This document shows, in pieces, positions 7,342 to 16,146 of a stretch of 64,000 nucleotides of DNA. The DNA comes from VBDM01 sp035519135 (GTDB taxonomy: Bacteria; Pseudomonadota; Gammaproteobacteria; Burkholderiales; SG8-39). How positions within the stretch are numbered: position 1 is the stretch's first letter; each line of letters starts with the position of its first letter. Location: the NCBI GenBank assembly GCA_035519135.1, contig DATIWX010000026.1:47050-111049 (forward strand), written 5' to 3'. Position numbers and translations under genes: made by a program. Under the pieces are notes generated by a model. That model worked only from the letters and a program-made list of their open reading frames with translations, was not told the DNA's origin and made no database searches.

Positions 7342-7893
7342 TCAGCTGCCGCGCCACATCCGCAGTAGGACCCGGTTTCTCCTGCCGAAATGATGGCGCA
7401 ATGCGCTCGCCGCGTGCACGATCACCAGCGCGAACAATACGTAGGACAGGACCATGTGCGTCTCTTCGACTACGCCCCGGTATTCGCGTGATGTCAGCAG
7501 ATGGGGCAAGCGGATCACGCCGAAAAGCGTCCCTTCGAACGGCTGCCGGAAGGTATCCGCCACCATCCATCCGGAAATCGATACGGCGAGCAGCAGAGCA
7601 TACAGCGCCCAGTGGGCGGCACGCGCCGTGGCCCGCTCCCAACCCGGAAGATCTGCCGGCAGGTCCGGAACCGGGTTGCCGGCGCGCCACACCAGCCTCA
7701 GGGCGAGGAACAGCAGCACGTACCAGCCGACCAGGCTATGCAGCTGGTAATGCGCAAGCCGGCCGGCGCGCTCGGCGAGGTGCGTCATCCAGAACCCGTA
7801 GCCCACCAGGAACAAGATCGCGAGCGCGCTCAGCCAGTGGAACAGCCGCGCGACCAGTCCCCAAGTGCTGGCATCGTTGCGCAACGAAGGCAA
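7342..7893 (-). CDS. Cytochrome b561-family di-heme membrane protein
   Basis: The 183-residue protein has four transmembrane helices and the histidines expected to bind two b-type hemes: 'LVARLFHWLSALAI' in helix 1, 'LAHYQLHSLVGWYVLL' in helix 2, and 'ETHMVLSYVLFALVIVHAASALRHHF' (read in two pieces) in helix 4. Family members pass electrons across the inner membrane, for example as superoxide:quinone oxidoreductase (CybB) or as the membrane anchor of a dehydrogenase. No partner cytochrome or dehydrogenase is adjacent. It follows the nitroreductase gene by 12 bases and is likely co-transcribed with it. Confidence 0.87.
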   Translation of the reverse strand: MPSLRNDASTWGLVARLFHWLSALAILFLVGYGFWMTHLAERAGRLAHYQLHSLVGWYVLLFLALRLVWRAGNPVPDLPADLPGWERATARAAHWALYALLLAVSISGWMVADTFRQPFEGTLFGVIRLPHLLTSREYRGVVEETHMVLSYVLFALVIVHAASALRHHFGRRNRVLLRMWRGS

Positions 7894-7905
7894 GGCGCTC
7901 CCTTC

Positions 7906-8646
7906 CTAGTCGATCTTCGATTCGTCGCGGTACATCACCTTGTGCCGCGTCTCCTTGACCCATGCGTCGATCTGGTCGAGCGTCATGAAGTGCTTCATGT
8001 CGAACCGGTCCCAGCTCACGATCTCGTCGAGCTTCTTCTTCCAGCGCTTGTAGGGCGGCTTCGCCGCGGGGCCGAAGCAGAAGATGTCGATGATCGAAAG
8101 CTCCTCGGGCACGCCGAGCAGCGGGCGCATGGCCGCCTGCGCGCTCTCCTGGCCGATCGCCGTCACCCACCAGACGTTGTAGCCCAGGGCGGCGGCAGCG
8201 AGGTGGGCCGACATGGTCGAAGCCGCGACGCTCTGCAGCAGGATGCGCTCCGCGTTCTCGTGATACTGGCGGTCGAGGTCGCTTCCGTCCATCAGGACCG
8301 GAAACGCCCGAGTGAACCGGAAGTCCGCCACGACCACGATCATGCCGGGCGCGGTCTCCAGCCCCCGGTAGTTGGGTGTCGGGAACTTCATCTTCAACTT
8401 GGCGCGGCGGCGCTGCTCCTCGACGAAGTAGTCGGCGATCTTCTTCTTCGTCTCCGCCTGGGTCACCACGATGTAGTGCCAGGGCTGGGCGTTCGCGCCC
8501 GAGGGGGCGTGGCGCGCGGCCTCCAGAATGAGATCGTAGTGCTCGCGCGGCACGACCTGTCCCGGGTCGAACTGGCGCGTTGTCAGCCGGTTGCGCATCA
8601 CCTCGAGCAACGCTTTGCATCTCGCCTCTGCCTCGGTCGCGCTCAT
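7906..8646 (-). CDS. Nitroreductase-family FMN-dependent oxidoreductase
   Basis: The roughly 246-residue protein has the nitroreductase fold. 'RLTTRQFDPGQVVPREHYDLIL' (the family R-x-x-R-x-F/Y region) is followed by 'AARHAPSGANAQPWHYIVV', which contacts FMN, and 'LGYNVWWVTAIGQ' in the second half. It would reduce nitro or quinone compounds, or an activated C=C bond, using NAD(P)H. ATG 8646 is chosen because aggaag lies about 13 bases upstream. A GTG at 8658, overlapping the rmuC stop, would add four residues. Length and C-terminal insert differ from classical NfsB, so the substrate is open. Confidence 0.85.
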   Translation of the reverse strand: MSATEAEARCKALLEVMRNRLTTRQFDPGQVVPREHYDLILEAARHAPSGANAQPWHYIVVTQAETKKKIADYFVEEQRRRAKLKMKFPTPNYRGLETAPGMIVVVADFRFTRAFPVLMDGSDLDRQYHENAERILLQSVAASTMSAHLAAAALGYNVWWVTAIGQESAQAAMRPLLGVPEELSIIDIFCFGPAAKPPYKRWKKKLDEIVSWDRFDMKHFMTLDQIDAWVKETRHKVMYRDESKID

Positions 8647-8654
8647 GGCCGGCC

Positions 8655-9776
8655 TCACTTCCTGTCGGACTCGAGGCGCACGACGTTCGCCGACGGTTTC
8701 TCCTCGATCTCGGCCGCCTCGATCTGCTGGAAGCGCTGGGAGATCTTGCGGCTGGAGACCTGCACGTCCTCGGCGTCCTGGTGCGCCTGGCGGATATGGT
8801 CGGCGAGCTTCTTCATGCGCTCGTCGAAGCGCTGGAAATCCACCCCGAGCTTGCCGAGCTCCTCCTTGATGATGTGGATGTGCCGCCGCGTCTCCACGTC
8901 CTTGAGCACCGCGCGCGCGGTGTTCAGCACCGCCATCAGCGTGGTCGGCGAGACGATCCAGACGCGCTTGCCGGTCGCGTACTCGACCACCTCCGGGTGG
9001 TAGGCGTGGATCTCGGCGAAAACCGCCTCCGCGGGAATGAACATCACCGCGCCGTCGGAGGTCTCGCCGGCGACGATGTACTTCCTCGCGATGTCGTCGA
9101 CGTGCTTCCTGAGGTCGGCCTTGAACTGTTTCTGCGCGAGCGAGCGCTCGGCCTGGTCGGCCTCGCGGTCGAACATGCGGTGGTAGTTCTCCAGCGGAAA
9201 CTTCGAGTCCACGGGCACCATGCCGGTCGGGGGCGGCAGGCGAAGTACGCAGTCGACCCGCATTCCGTTGCCGAGCGTGTACTGCATCTCGAACGCGGCG
9301 CCCGGCAGGACGTTTCTCACCAGCGCCTCGAGCTGCACCTCGCCGAAGGCGCCGCGCGAGCGCTTGTCTCCGAGCAGCTCCTGCAGGCTCACCACGCTTC
9401 CGGTGAGGCTCTCGATCTTCTTCTGCGCCTCGTCGATGGTGGCCAGACGCTGCATCACGCTGACGAAGGTGTCGTTGGTCTTCTTGAAGCCCTCCTCCAG
9501 GCGCTCGTCGACCTTGCCCGCGATCTGGTCGAGCCGCTGATCGATCTTGGCGGAGAGCCGCTCGCTCGAATCGGCGAGGTTCCGGCCGAGCCGGTCGCCC
9601 TGCTGCGTCAGTCCCTCGTGCAGGTCCTTCAGCATCTCGCGGTGCTTCTGCTCCAGCACCGGGCCGAGCACGGCGGAGGGATCGCGAAAGTCGCGCTCGA
9701 GCATGACCAGGCGGCGCAGCACCCGGAAGAGGACGATCAGCGCGACGACGAGGGCGGCAAGCGTGATCTCGGCCAT
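8655..9776 (-). CDS. rmuC: DNA recombination protein RmuC
   Basis: The 373-residue protein starts with one membrane helix ('ITLAALVVALIVLFRVL'), then a long coiled coil (residues ~25-140) rich in Glu, Arg and Leu. The conserved RmuC nuclease-like core follows: 'RGAFGEVQLEALVRNVLP', 'VDSKFPLENYHRM', 'DAVMFIPAEAVFAEIHAY'-type segments (here 'GAVMFIPAEAVFAEI') and 'TTLMAVLNTARAVLKD'. RmuC limits inversions at short inverted repeats, and its core belongs to a PD-(D/E)xK-related fold. The protein is complete and of usual size for the family. Confidence 0.92.
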   Translation of the reverse strand: MAEITLAALVVALIVLFRVLRRLVMLERDFRDPSAVLGPVLEQKHREMLKDLHEGLTQQGDRLGRNLADSSERLSAKIDQRLDQIAGKVDERLEEGFKKTNDTFVSVMQRLATIDEAQKKIESLTGSVVSLQELLGDKRSRGAFGEVQLEALVRNVLPGAAFEMQYTLGNGMRVDCVLRLPPPTGMVPVDSKFPLENYHRMFDREADQAERSLAQKQFKADLRKHVDDIARKYIVAGETSDGAVMFIPAEAVFAEIHAYHPEVVEYATGKRVWIVSPTTLMAVLNTARAVLKDVETRRHIHIIKEELGKLGVDFQRFDERMKKLADHIRQAHQDAEDVQVSSRKISQRFQQIEAAEIEEKPSANVVRLESDRK

Positions 9777-9794
9777 GCGTGATTGTAACGCCCG

Positions 9795-10187
9795 TCAGCC
9801 TTCGCGGTTCCGCATCCAGTCGGCGGTCTTGAAGAACGCGTCATGCAGGCTCCGCCGCAGGCTCTCGTCGATCCCGATCTCGCTCATCGCCTGCGACATG
9901 CACGCAAGCCACAGGTCACGCTCGGCCGCGCCGATCGCGAACGGCAGGTGCCGGGCGCGCAACATCGGATGGCCGAAGCGCTCCGCATACAGCTGCGGCC
10001 CGCCCAGCCAGCCCGAGAGGAACAGGTAGAGCTTCTCGCGCGCCTGGGAGAGGTCCGGCTTGTGCAGCTTCCTGATTCCCGCGTAGGCGGGGTCGGAGTC
10101 CATCAGGTCGTAGAAGCGGGTGACCAGGGCGCGCACCACGGCATCGCCGCCGAGCAGCTCGTAGGGCGCGCGTGTCGCGTCCGTCAC
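9795..10187 (-). CDS. Group II truncated hemoglobin
   Basis: The 130-residue protein contains 'PYELLGGDAVVRALVTRFYDLM', 'LYLFLSGWLGGPQLYAERFGHPMLR' (split here) and 'RHLPFAIGAAERDLWLACM'. These are the classical trHbO features, with the proximal His in the 'RHLPF' segment and the conserved Trp in 'DLWLACM'. Such globins bind O2/NO and act in oxygen delivery or nitrosative-stress defence. The GTG start at 10187 is just after the stop of the YbbP-like permease gene (gap 5 nt). Longer readings would lie antisense in that gene's frame and are rejected. Confidence 0.87.
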   Translation of the reverse strand: MTDATRAPYELLGGDAVVRALVTRFYDLMDSDPAYAGIRKLHKPDLSQAREKLYLFLSGWLGGPQLYAERFGHPMLRARHLPFAIGAAERDLWLACMSQAMSEIGIDESLRRSLHDAFFKTADWMRNREG

Positions 10188-10192
10188 GCGAT

Positions 10193-12679
10193 TCAGACGA
10201 CTTCGCGCAATGCCGCCATCGGCGGGCGGCCGAGCGCGGCGCGCGCGCCGGCCCAGGCGTTCACGACGACGCAGGCCAGGCCCAGCGCCGGGCCAGCCAG
10301 CCAGATCCACGCGTTCCAGACGAAGTCGAGCTCGAAGATCCGCGTCGCGAGGACCCAGCCGATGGCGCTCGCGCCGAGCGCGCCCAGCGCCCCGGCGATG
10401 ACCCCGAGCACGGCGAACTCGGCGCGCTGCGCCGAGAGCACCTGCGCGCGTCTCGCTCCGAGGGCGCGCATCACCGCCGCCTCGTGCGTGCGCTCGTCCT
10501 GCGTGGCGAGCAGCGCCGCGTACAGCACCAGGACGCCGGCGGCGAGCGCGAACAGGAACACGAGCTGCACCGCGCCGATCAGCTGGTTCATCACCGCCTG
10601 GACCTGCCGCAGGACCAGGCCGACGTCGATCACGGTGAGGTTGGGAAAGGCCTGCGACAGGCGCAGAGTCAGCCGCTGGTCGCCTGCGGGAGCGTGGAAA
10701 CTCGCCACGTAGCTCGCCGGAAGATCCTGGAGCAGCCCCGGCGTGGCGATGAAGAAGAAATTCGGGCGCATCGAATCCCAGTCGAGCTTGCGCACGCTCG
10801 TAACGGGCGCCGAGAAGCCGCGGCCCGCGGACAGGAACTCGAGCCTGTCCCCGACGCGGATCCCCAAGCGTTCGGCGATCGAGTGCTCGACCGACAGGGC
10901 GCCGCCCGCCATGTCCCGCGCGCCGAACCACGCGCCCTCGGTCACGCGGTTGTCGGGCGGCAGCGCCGACAGGTAGGTGAGGTTGAACTCGCGCTCGATC
11001 TGGCGCTTCGCGCGCTCATCCGAGAAATCCTCGGCGCTCACCGGCTTGCCGTTCACCGACACCAGGCGCGCGCGCACCATGGGAAAGGCCTGCGGCTCCG
11101 CTACGCCGTTGCGGCGGAAGAACTCCGCGAGCGCTCCGCGCTGCTCGGGCTGGATGTTGACCAGGAAACGGTCGGGCGCGTCGGGCGGCAGCCGCCTCCG
11201 CCAGGCGTCCAGCAGATCGGCCCGGATGAGGGTGAGAAGCAGCACCGCGGTCAGGCCCACGGCGATCGCCACGATCTGCACGGCGTTGCCGCGCGGGCGT
11301 CGCATCAGGCTGGCGAGCCCGTAGCGCCAGGAGACGCTGCCCGCGCGACCCAGCCTGCCGGCGAGGCGCAGGGCCGCGTAGGCGATCGCCGCGAAGACCA
11401 CGAAGGCGCCGAGGAAACCGGCGAACACGTACGCGGCGAGCTTCAGTTCCCCGGCCTGCCAGCGGAGGAGCAGGAAGGCCGCAGCGAGCCCCGCTATGTA
11501 TACAGCGACCGCGCTGCGATGCACCTCCCCGAGGTCCCGCCGCATCACTCTCAGCGCCGGAACATCCTTGAGCTGCAGCAGCGGCGGCAGCGCGAAGCCC
11601 AGCAGCAGCACCAGCCCGGCGGCGGCGCCCTGCAGCAGCGGAGCGGGGCCGGGCTGCGGCAGCGTCCCGGGCACCAGGGAAGCGAGCCACCATGCGACCA
11701 CGTTCTGAACCAGGAATCCCAGCGCGCATCCCGCGAGCGATGCCAGCAGCGCGAGAAAGAGGAACTCCCAGGCGAACAGGGCGAAGAGTCTCGACTGTCC
11801 CGCGCCCATGCAGCGCATCACCGCGTAGCCGTCCAGATGCCGCTCGGTATAGCGCCGGGCGCCCAGCGCGACGGCCACTGCGGAGAGGACCACCGACAGC
11901 ATCGCAGCCAGTCCGAGAAAGCTCTGCGCCCGGTCCAGGCCGGCGCGCACTTCGGGCCGCGCGTTCTCCAGGCTGTCTATGCGCTCGCCCCGGCCGAGCC
12001 GCGCCCTCGCCCACTGCTCGAACCGGCCGACCGCCTCGCGCTCGCCCGCCGCGAGCAGCTGATAGCTGATGCGGCTTTGCGGCTGTATCAGGCCGGTGGC
12101 GGGAAGGTCCTCGACGCGCATCATGATTCTCGGCGCGAAGTTCATGAAGGACACGCCGCGATCCGGCTCGAGCGTCAGCACCGCGGCGACGCGAAGGCGC
12201 GCCCGGCCGAGCTCGATCGCGTCGCCGCCCTTGAGCTTGAGCGCCGCCATCATGCGCTCGTCCAGCCAGACGCTGCCGCCGGGGGGAACGCCGTCCGCGT
12301 CGCCATCCGCGGCATTGAGCCCGGGGGCGGTGCGCAGTTTCCCGCGCAGGGGATAGCCCTGCGACACCGCCTTGACCGCGGCGAGCTGCGCCTCGTCGCC
12401 GGCCCGCGCCATGCTGACGAAGCTCACGCTCTCGGCCTGCCTCAGGCCCAGCCTCGCCATCGCCTCGCGAAATTCCGCGCTCCAGGGGTGGTCGGCGGAG
12501 AGCAGCACGTCCGCTCCGAGCACCTGGTGGGCTTCGCGGGTGAGCGCCTGGCGTATCCGGTCGGCGAAGAAGGCCACGCTCGACACGCTCCCGGCGGCGA
12601 GCAGCAGCGCCAGCGCGAGCACGCGCAACTCGCCCGCGCGCCAGTCGCGAAGCAGCATTCTGAAAGCGAGGCGCGCCAT
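10193..12679 (-). CDS. ybbP: FtsX-family ABC transporter permease (YbbP-like)
   Basis: The 828-residue protein has an N-terminal transmembrane helix, a large periplasmic MacB-type domain, and two four-helix FtsX modules (about residues 260-400 and 700-828). The first module contains 'LSVVLSAVAVALGARRYTERHLDGYAVMRCMGAGQ', read in parts, and the second 'DERTHEAAVMRALGARRAQVL'. The 'A(V/A)MRALGA' signature is diagnostic of FtsX permeases. In E. coli the counterpart sits beside ybbA and divergent tesA, exactly as here. The complex is thought to act on cell-envelope substrates rather than as a classical importer. ATGA overlap with ybbA couples their translation. Confidence 0.9.
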   Translation of the reverse strand: MARLAFRMLLRDWRAGELRVLALALLLAAGSVSSVAFFADRIRQALTREAHQVLGADVLLSADHPWSAEFREAMARLGLRQAESVSFVSMARAGDEAQLAAVKAVSQGYPLRGKLRTAPGLNAADGDADGVPPGGSVWLDERMMAALKLKGGDAIELGRARLRVAAVLTLEPDRGVSFMNFAPRIMMRVEDLPATGLIQPQSRISYQLLAAGEREAVGRFEQWARARLGRGERIDSLENARPEVRAGLDRAQSFLGLAAMLSVVLSAVAVALGARRYTERHLDGYAVMRCMGAGQSRLFALFAWEFLFLALLASLAGCALGFLVQNVVAWWLASLVPGTLPQPGPAPLLQGAAAGLVLLLGFALPPLLQLKDVPALRVMRRDLGEVHRSAVAVYIAGLAAAFLLLRWQAGELKLAAYVFAGFLGAFVVFAAIAYAALRLAGRLGRAGSVSWRYGLASLMRRPRGNAVQIVAIAVGLTAVLLLTLIRADLLDAWRRRLPPDAPDRFLVNIQPEQRGALAEFFRRNGVAEPQAFPMVRARLVSVNGKPVSAEDFSDERAKRQIEREFNLTYLSALPPDNRVTEGAWFGARDMAGGALSVEHSIAERLGIRVGDRLEFLSAGRGFSAPVTSVRKLDWDSMRPNFFFIATPGLLQDLPASYVASFHAPAGDQRLTLRLSQAFPNLTVIDVGLVLRQVQAVMNQLIGAVQLVFLFALAAGVLVLYAALLATQDERTHEAAVMRALGARRAQVLSAQRAEFAVLGVIAGALGALGASAIGWVLATRIFELDFVWNAWIWLAGPALGLACVVVNAWAGARAALGRPPMAALREVV

Positions 12680-13377
12680 CAGCCCCGGGCCTCGCCGTCG
12701 ATGCGGCCGGCGACCAGGCGGATCCTCCTCGCGCAGCGGCCGGCGATCGCCTCGTCATGGGTGACGAGCAGCAGCGTGGTTCCGCCTTCCGCGTTCAGCT
12801 CGAACATCAGGTCGATCACGCCGGCGCCGGTCGCGGCGTCGAGGTTGCCGGTGGGCTCGTCGGCGAGGAGCAGCTTCGGCCGGGTGACGAAGGCGCGGGC
12901 GAGCGCCACGCGCTGCTGCTCGCCCCCCGACAGCGTCTTCGGATAGTGATGCAGGCGCTCGGCGAGCCCCACGCGCGCGAGCATCTCGCGCGCGAGACCG
13001 GGCGCGCGCGCATCGCCCGCCAGCTCGAGCGGCAGCATCACGTTCTCCAGCGCATTCAGCGCGGGAAGCAGCTGAAACGACTGGAACACGAAGCCCAGGA
13101 GCCGCGAGCGCAGGGCTGCCCGGCCGTCCTCGTCCAGGGCGAAAAGATCCGTTCCGTCCAGGCGCACCGCGCCCGAGCTCGGCGTGTCGAGCCCGGCGAG
13201 CAAGCCGAGAAGCGTCGACTTGCCGGAGCCCGAGGCGCCGACGATGGCGACCGCCTCGCCCGGCATGACCTCGAGCGAAATGTCCTTCAGAATAGCCAGC
13301 TCGGGGGTGCCGTTGGCGAGCGAAACCGTTTTCGAGAGTCCGGTCGCCTCGACGATGGCTTGAGAGGAATCAGGCAT
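12679..13377 (-). CDS. ybbA: ABC transporter ATP-binding protein (YbbA-like, MacB/LolD type)
   Basis: The 232-residue ATPase has Walker A 'GASGSGKSTLLGLLAGLD', Q-loop region 'GFVFQSFQLLPALNALENVMLPLEL' (in parts), ABC signature 'LSGGEQQRVALARAF', Walker B 'LLLADEPTGNLD' and the switch His in 'LLVTHDEA'. It would energise the adjacent FtsX-type permease. Its ATG (13377) overlaps the ATG of divergent tesA by two bases, so its promoter must lie inside tesA. The LolD-like 'EPTGNLD' marks the mechanotransmission class of exporters. Confidence 0.92.
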   Translation of the reverse strand: MPDSSQAIVEATGLSKTVSLANGTPELAILKDISLEVMPGEAVAIVGASGSGKSTLLGLLAGLDTPSSGAVRLDGTDLFALDEDGRAALRSRLLGFVFQSFQLLPALNALENVMLPLELAGDARAPGLAREMLARVGLAERLHHYPKTLSGGEQQRVALARAFVTRPKLLLADEPTGNLDAATGAGVIDLMFELNAEGGTTLLLVTHDEAIAGRCARRIRLVAGRIDGEARG

Positions 13378-13999
13378 GAGATCGATACTGTTTGCAGTCC
13401 TGCTCGCCCTGAGCGGCGGCGCGTCATCTGCGACGAGCGCGGCACCGACGATCCTGGTCTACGGGGACAGCCTCTCCGCGGCCTACGGGATACCGCAAAG
13501 CGCGGGCTGGGTGGCCTTGCTCGGCGAGCGCCTGAAGCAGCGCAAGTCGAATTATACCGTGGTGAACGCGAGCATCAGCGGCGAGACCTCGGCCGGCGGC
13601 GCGGCGCGCATCGGCACGGCGCTCGCTTCCAGCAAGCCCGCCATCGTCATCGTCGAGCTGGGCGGCAACGACGGGCTGCGCGGACTGCCGGTGGCGCAGA
13701 TGAAGGCGAACCTCGCCAAGGTCGTCCAGGCGTCGAAGCGCGAGGGAGCGCGCGTGCTGCTGGTGGGGCTGCGCCTGCCGCCGAACTACGGCGTGCCCTA
13801 CGTCAACCAGTTCCGCGCCGCCTTCGGGGAAGTCGCGCGCGAGGAGCGCGTCGCCTTCGTGCCCTTCCTCCTGGAAGGTCTCGACCAGCGCGAGCAGTTC
13901 CAGGCGGACAACATCCATCCGACCGCGGTGGCGCAGCCGATACTGCTGGAGAACGTGTGGAAGAAGCTCGCGGCGATGGTGGTGGTGCCGCCTAACTGA
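13376..13999 (+). CDS. tesA: Arylesterase / lysophospholipase L1 (TesA, SGNH hydrolase)
   Basis: The 207-residue protein has a signal peptide ('MRSILFAVLLALSGGASS'). Block I is 'ILVYGDSLSAAYG' with the nucleophilic Ser, block II has Gly in 'ASISGETSAGG', block III 'VELGGNDGLRG' with Asn, and block V 'DNIHPTAVAQ' with Asp and His. This is the SGNH catalytic set of periplasmic thioesterase I. The Shine-Dalgarno gagagga (13360s) is inside ybbA's first codons. The gene is divergent from ybbA and converges on selD with an 8-base overlap. Confidence 0.92.
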   Translation: MRSILFAVLLALSGGASSATSAAPTILVYGDSLSAAYGIPQSAGWVALLGERLKQRKSNYTVVNASISGETSAGGAARIGTALASSKPAIVIVELGGNDGLRGLPVAQMKANLAKVVQASKREGARVLLVGLRLPPNYGVPYVNQFRAAFGEVAREERVAFVPFLLEGLDQREQFQADNIHPTAVAQPILLENVWKKLAAMVVVPPN

Positions 14000-15044
14000 C
14001 CGTCACCACGGCTGCGCCCGCGCGCATTGCGCCGATGCGGCGGGCGGCGGAGAAGCCCTGGCGCCGAAATTCCTCGAGCACGCGATCTTCCGCCGCGGGC
14101 GCACACGCGACCAGCAAGCCCCCGCTCGTCTGCGGGTCGCCGAGGAGCTTCCGCTTCCACTCCGGCGAATCCGCGGGCATCCGCACTTCGTGCCCGTAGC
14201 CCTTCCAGTTGCGGTCCGATGCGCCGGTCGCGGTGCCTTCTTTCACCCATTCGAGCGCCTCGGGAATCACCGGCAGGTCGTCGAAGCGCACCCCGGCGCC
14301 GAGCTTCGATCCGCGGCAGATCTCGAGCAGGTGTCCCGCGAGTCCGAAGCCGGTGACGTCGGTGAGCGCGTGCACGTCTTCCATCTCCGCCAGTGCGGTC
14401 CCCGGCGTGTTGAGCTGGGTCGTGACTTCGACCATCTGCCGGTAGCCTTCGGCGGATAGCTTGCCCTTCTTCAGCGCGGCCGAAAGGATCCCTACGCCGA
14501 GCGGCTTGCCGAGGATGAGCACGTCGCCCGCGCGCGCCCGGTCGTTGCGCTTCACCTTCTTCGGGTGCACCAGCCCGATCGCCACCAGGCCGTAGATCGG
14601 CTCGAGCGTGTCGATCGAATGCCCGCCGGCGACCGGGATGCCCGCCTGCGCGCACACCGACTCGCCGCCCGCGATGATCCGCTGGATGACTTCGACGGGC
14701 ATCTTGTCGAGCGGCATGCCGACGATGGCGAGCGCGAAGATCGGCTTGCCCCCCATCGCGTAGACATCCGATAGCGCGTTGGTCGCGGCGATGCGGCCGA
14801 AATCGCGGGGATCGTCGACGATGGGGGTGAAGAAATCGGTGGTCGCCACGATCGCCTGCTCGTCGTTCAGGCGATACACCGCGGCGTCGTCGCTCGATTC
14901 GATCCCGACGAGCAGGTCCTGCGGCAGCCCGCGCACCGGCGTCTTGGCGAGGATCTCCGAGAGGACCGCGGGAGCGATCTTGCAGCCGCAGCCGCCGCCG
15001 TGGGAGAACTGCGTGAGGCGGATCAAGTCGGCCGGAGCGTTCAT
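13992..15044 (-). CDS. selD: Selenide, water dikinase (selenophosphate synthase)
   Basis: The 350-residue enzyme makes selenophosphate from selenide and ATP. The N-terminal Gly-rich loop is 'FSHGGGCGCKIAP', where the catalytic position is an ordinary Cys codon rather than selenocysteine. 'GIESSDDAAVYRL' and 'ATTDFFTPIVDDPRDFGRIA' supply Asp residues for Mg-ATP, and 'DVTGFGLAGHLLE' is the AIRS-family signature. It is divergent from mnmH (20-base gap), so product and consumer are regulated together. No selA or selB is visible. The 3' end overlaps convergent tesA. Confidence 0.95.
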   Translation of the reverse strand: MNAPADLIRLTQFSHGGGCGCKIAPAVLSEILAKTPVRGLPQDLLVGIESSDDAAVYRLNDEQAIVATTDFFTPIVDDPRDFGRIAATNALSDVYAMGGKPIFALAIVGMPLDKMPVEVIQRIIAGGESVCAQAGIPVAGGHSIDTLEPIYGLVAIGLVHPKKVKRNDRARAGDVLILGKPLGVGILSAALKKGKLSAEGYRQMVEVTTQLNTPGTALAEMEDVHALTDVTGFGLAGHLLEICRGSKLGAGVRFDDLPVIPEALEWVKEGTATGASDRNWKGYGHEVRMPADSPEWKRKLLGDPQTSGGLLVACAPAAEDRVLEEFRRQGFSAARRIGAMRAGAAVVTVS

Positions 15045-15064
15045 GGAATAAAATCGAGGGCGGA

Positions 15065-16117
15065 ATGAAACGCGCGAACGCCGTCACGGTAGCACAGCTC
15101 GATACCTTTGACGAGGTCATCGACGTGCGCTCGCCCTCGGAATTTTCCCTCGATCACGTGCCCGACGCGGTGAACTGCCCGGTGCTCGACGACGCGGAGC
15201 GGGCCGAGGTCGGCACGCTCTACAAACGGGTCTCGCCGTTCGACGCGAAGAAAATCGGCGCCGCCCTCGTATCCAAGAACATCGGCCGGCATATCGACCA
15301 GCATTTCCGCGGGCGCGAGCGCAGCTGGCGCCCGCTCGTCTACTGCTGGCGCGGCGGCCAGCGCTCGGCCTCGATGGCGCACGTGCTGCGCGAGGTGGGC
15401 TGGGAGGCGGCGACGCTGGAGGGCGGCTACCGGGCGTACCGGCGCGAGGTCCTGGCGCAGCTCGACCGGCTTCCGGGACAATTCCGCTTCCGGGTGCTGT
15501 GCGGCGCCACCGGGACCGGCAAGAGCCGGCTGCTGGAAGCGCTGGCGGCGAAGGGCGCGCAGGTGCTCGACCTGGAGCGGCTCGCCCGCCATCGCGGTTC
15601 GCTGCTCGGGGAGCTGCCCGACGAGCCGCAGCCTTCGCAGAAGATGTTCGACAGCCTGGTGTGGAAGGCGCTCAAAGGCTTCGATTCCGGCCGGCCCGTC
15701 CATGTCGAGGCCGAGAGCAAGAAGATCGGCCAGCTGCAGGTGCCCGGAAGGCTCCTCGAGCGCATGCGCGAGGGCGAGTGCGTGCGCCTGGAGGTTCCCG
15801 CCGCGGAGCGGGTGCGCTTTCTCATCGGGGAATACAGGCACTTCCTTACGGAGCCCGCGCGGCTCAAGGAGAAGCTGAAACGCCTGACCACCCACTATGG
15901 CCATGCGGTGGTCGACCGCTGGCTGTCGCAGATCGACTCGGGCGCGTGGCCGGACCTGGTCGCGGACCTGTTGCACACTCACTACGACCCTTCTTACTTG
16001 CGCGCGACCACGCGAAACTATTTGCATTATGATAGCGGCCGGCAGCTTTCCCTCGAACGGCTCGACGAGGCCGGGATCGAAAGCGTCGCCGCGGAGCTCT
16101 CCCGCTCCTCGGTCTGA
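15065..16117 (+). CDS. mnmH: tRNA 2-selenouridine synthase (MnmH/SelU)
   Basis: This is a 350-residue two-domain enzyme. The N-terminal rhodanese domain holds the catalytic Cys in 'PLVYCWRGGQRSASMAH' (~residue 97). The C-terminal P-loop domain has 'LCGATGTGKSRLLEAL' (~residue 147). It converts 2-thiouridine at the wobble base of Lys, Glu and Gln tRNAs to 2-selenouridine, through a geranylated intermediate, using selenophosphate from SelD. A TAAAAT hexamer (15049-15054) and gagggcgg just before the ATG suggest a very short leader. The intergenic gap to selD is only 20 bases. Confidence 0.95.
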   Translation: MKRANAVTVAQLDTFDEVIDVRSPSEFSLDHVPDAVNCPVLDDAERAEVGTLYKRVSPFDAKKIGAALVSKNIGRHIDQHFRGRERSWRPLVYCWRGGQRSASMAHVLREVGWEAATLEGGYRAYRREVLAQLDRLPGQFRFRVLCGATGTGKSRLLEALAAKGAQVLDLERLARHRGSLLGELPDEPQPSQKMFDSLVWKALKGFDSGRPVHVEAESKKIGQLQVPGRLLERMREGECVRLEVPAAERVRFLIGEYRHFLTEPARLKEKLKRLTTHYGHAVVDRWLSQIDSGAWPDLVADLLHTHYDPSYLRATTRNYLHYDSGRQLSLERLDEAGIESVAAELSRSSV

Positions 16118-16146
16118 GCTGGAGGAGATCGGGAGGGGGAGATGCA

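Noticed and set aside
14990..15000. Selenocysteine in SelD
   Set aside because: The catalytic-loop codon is TGC (Cys), not TGA.
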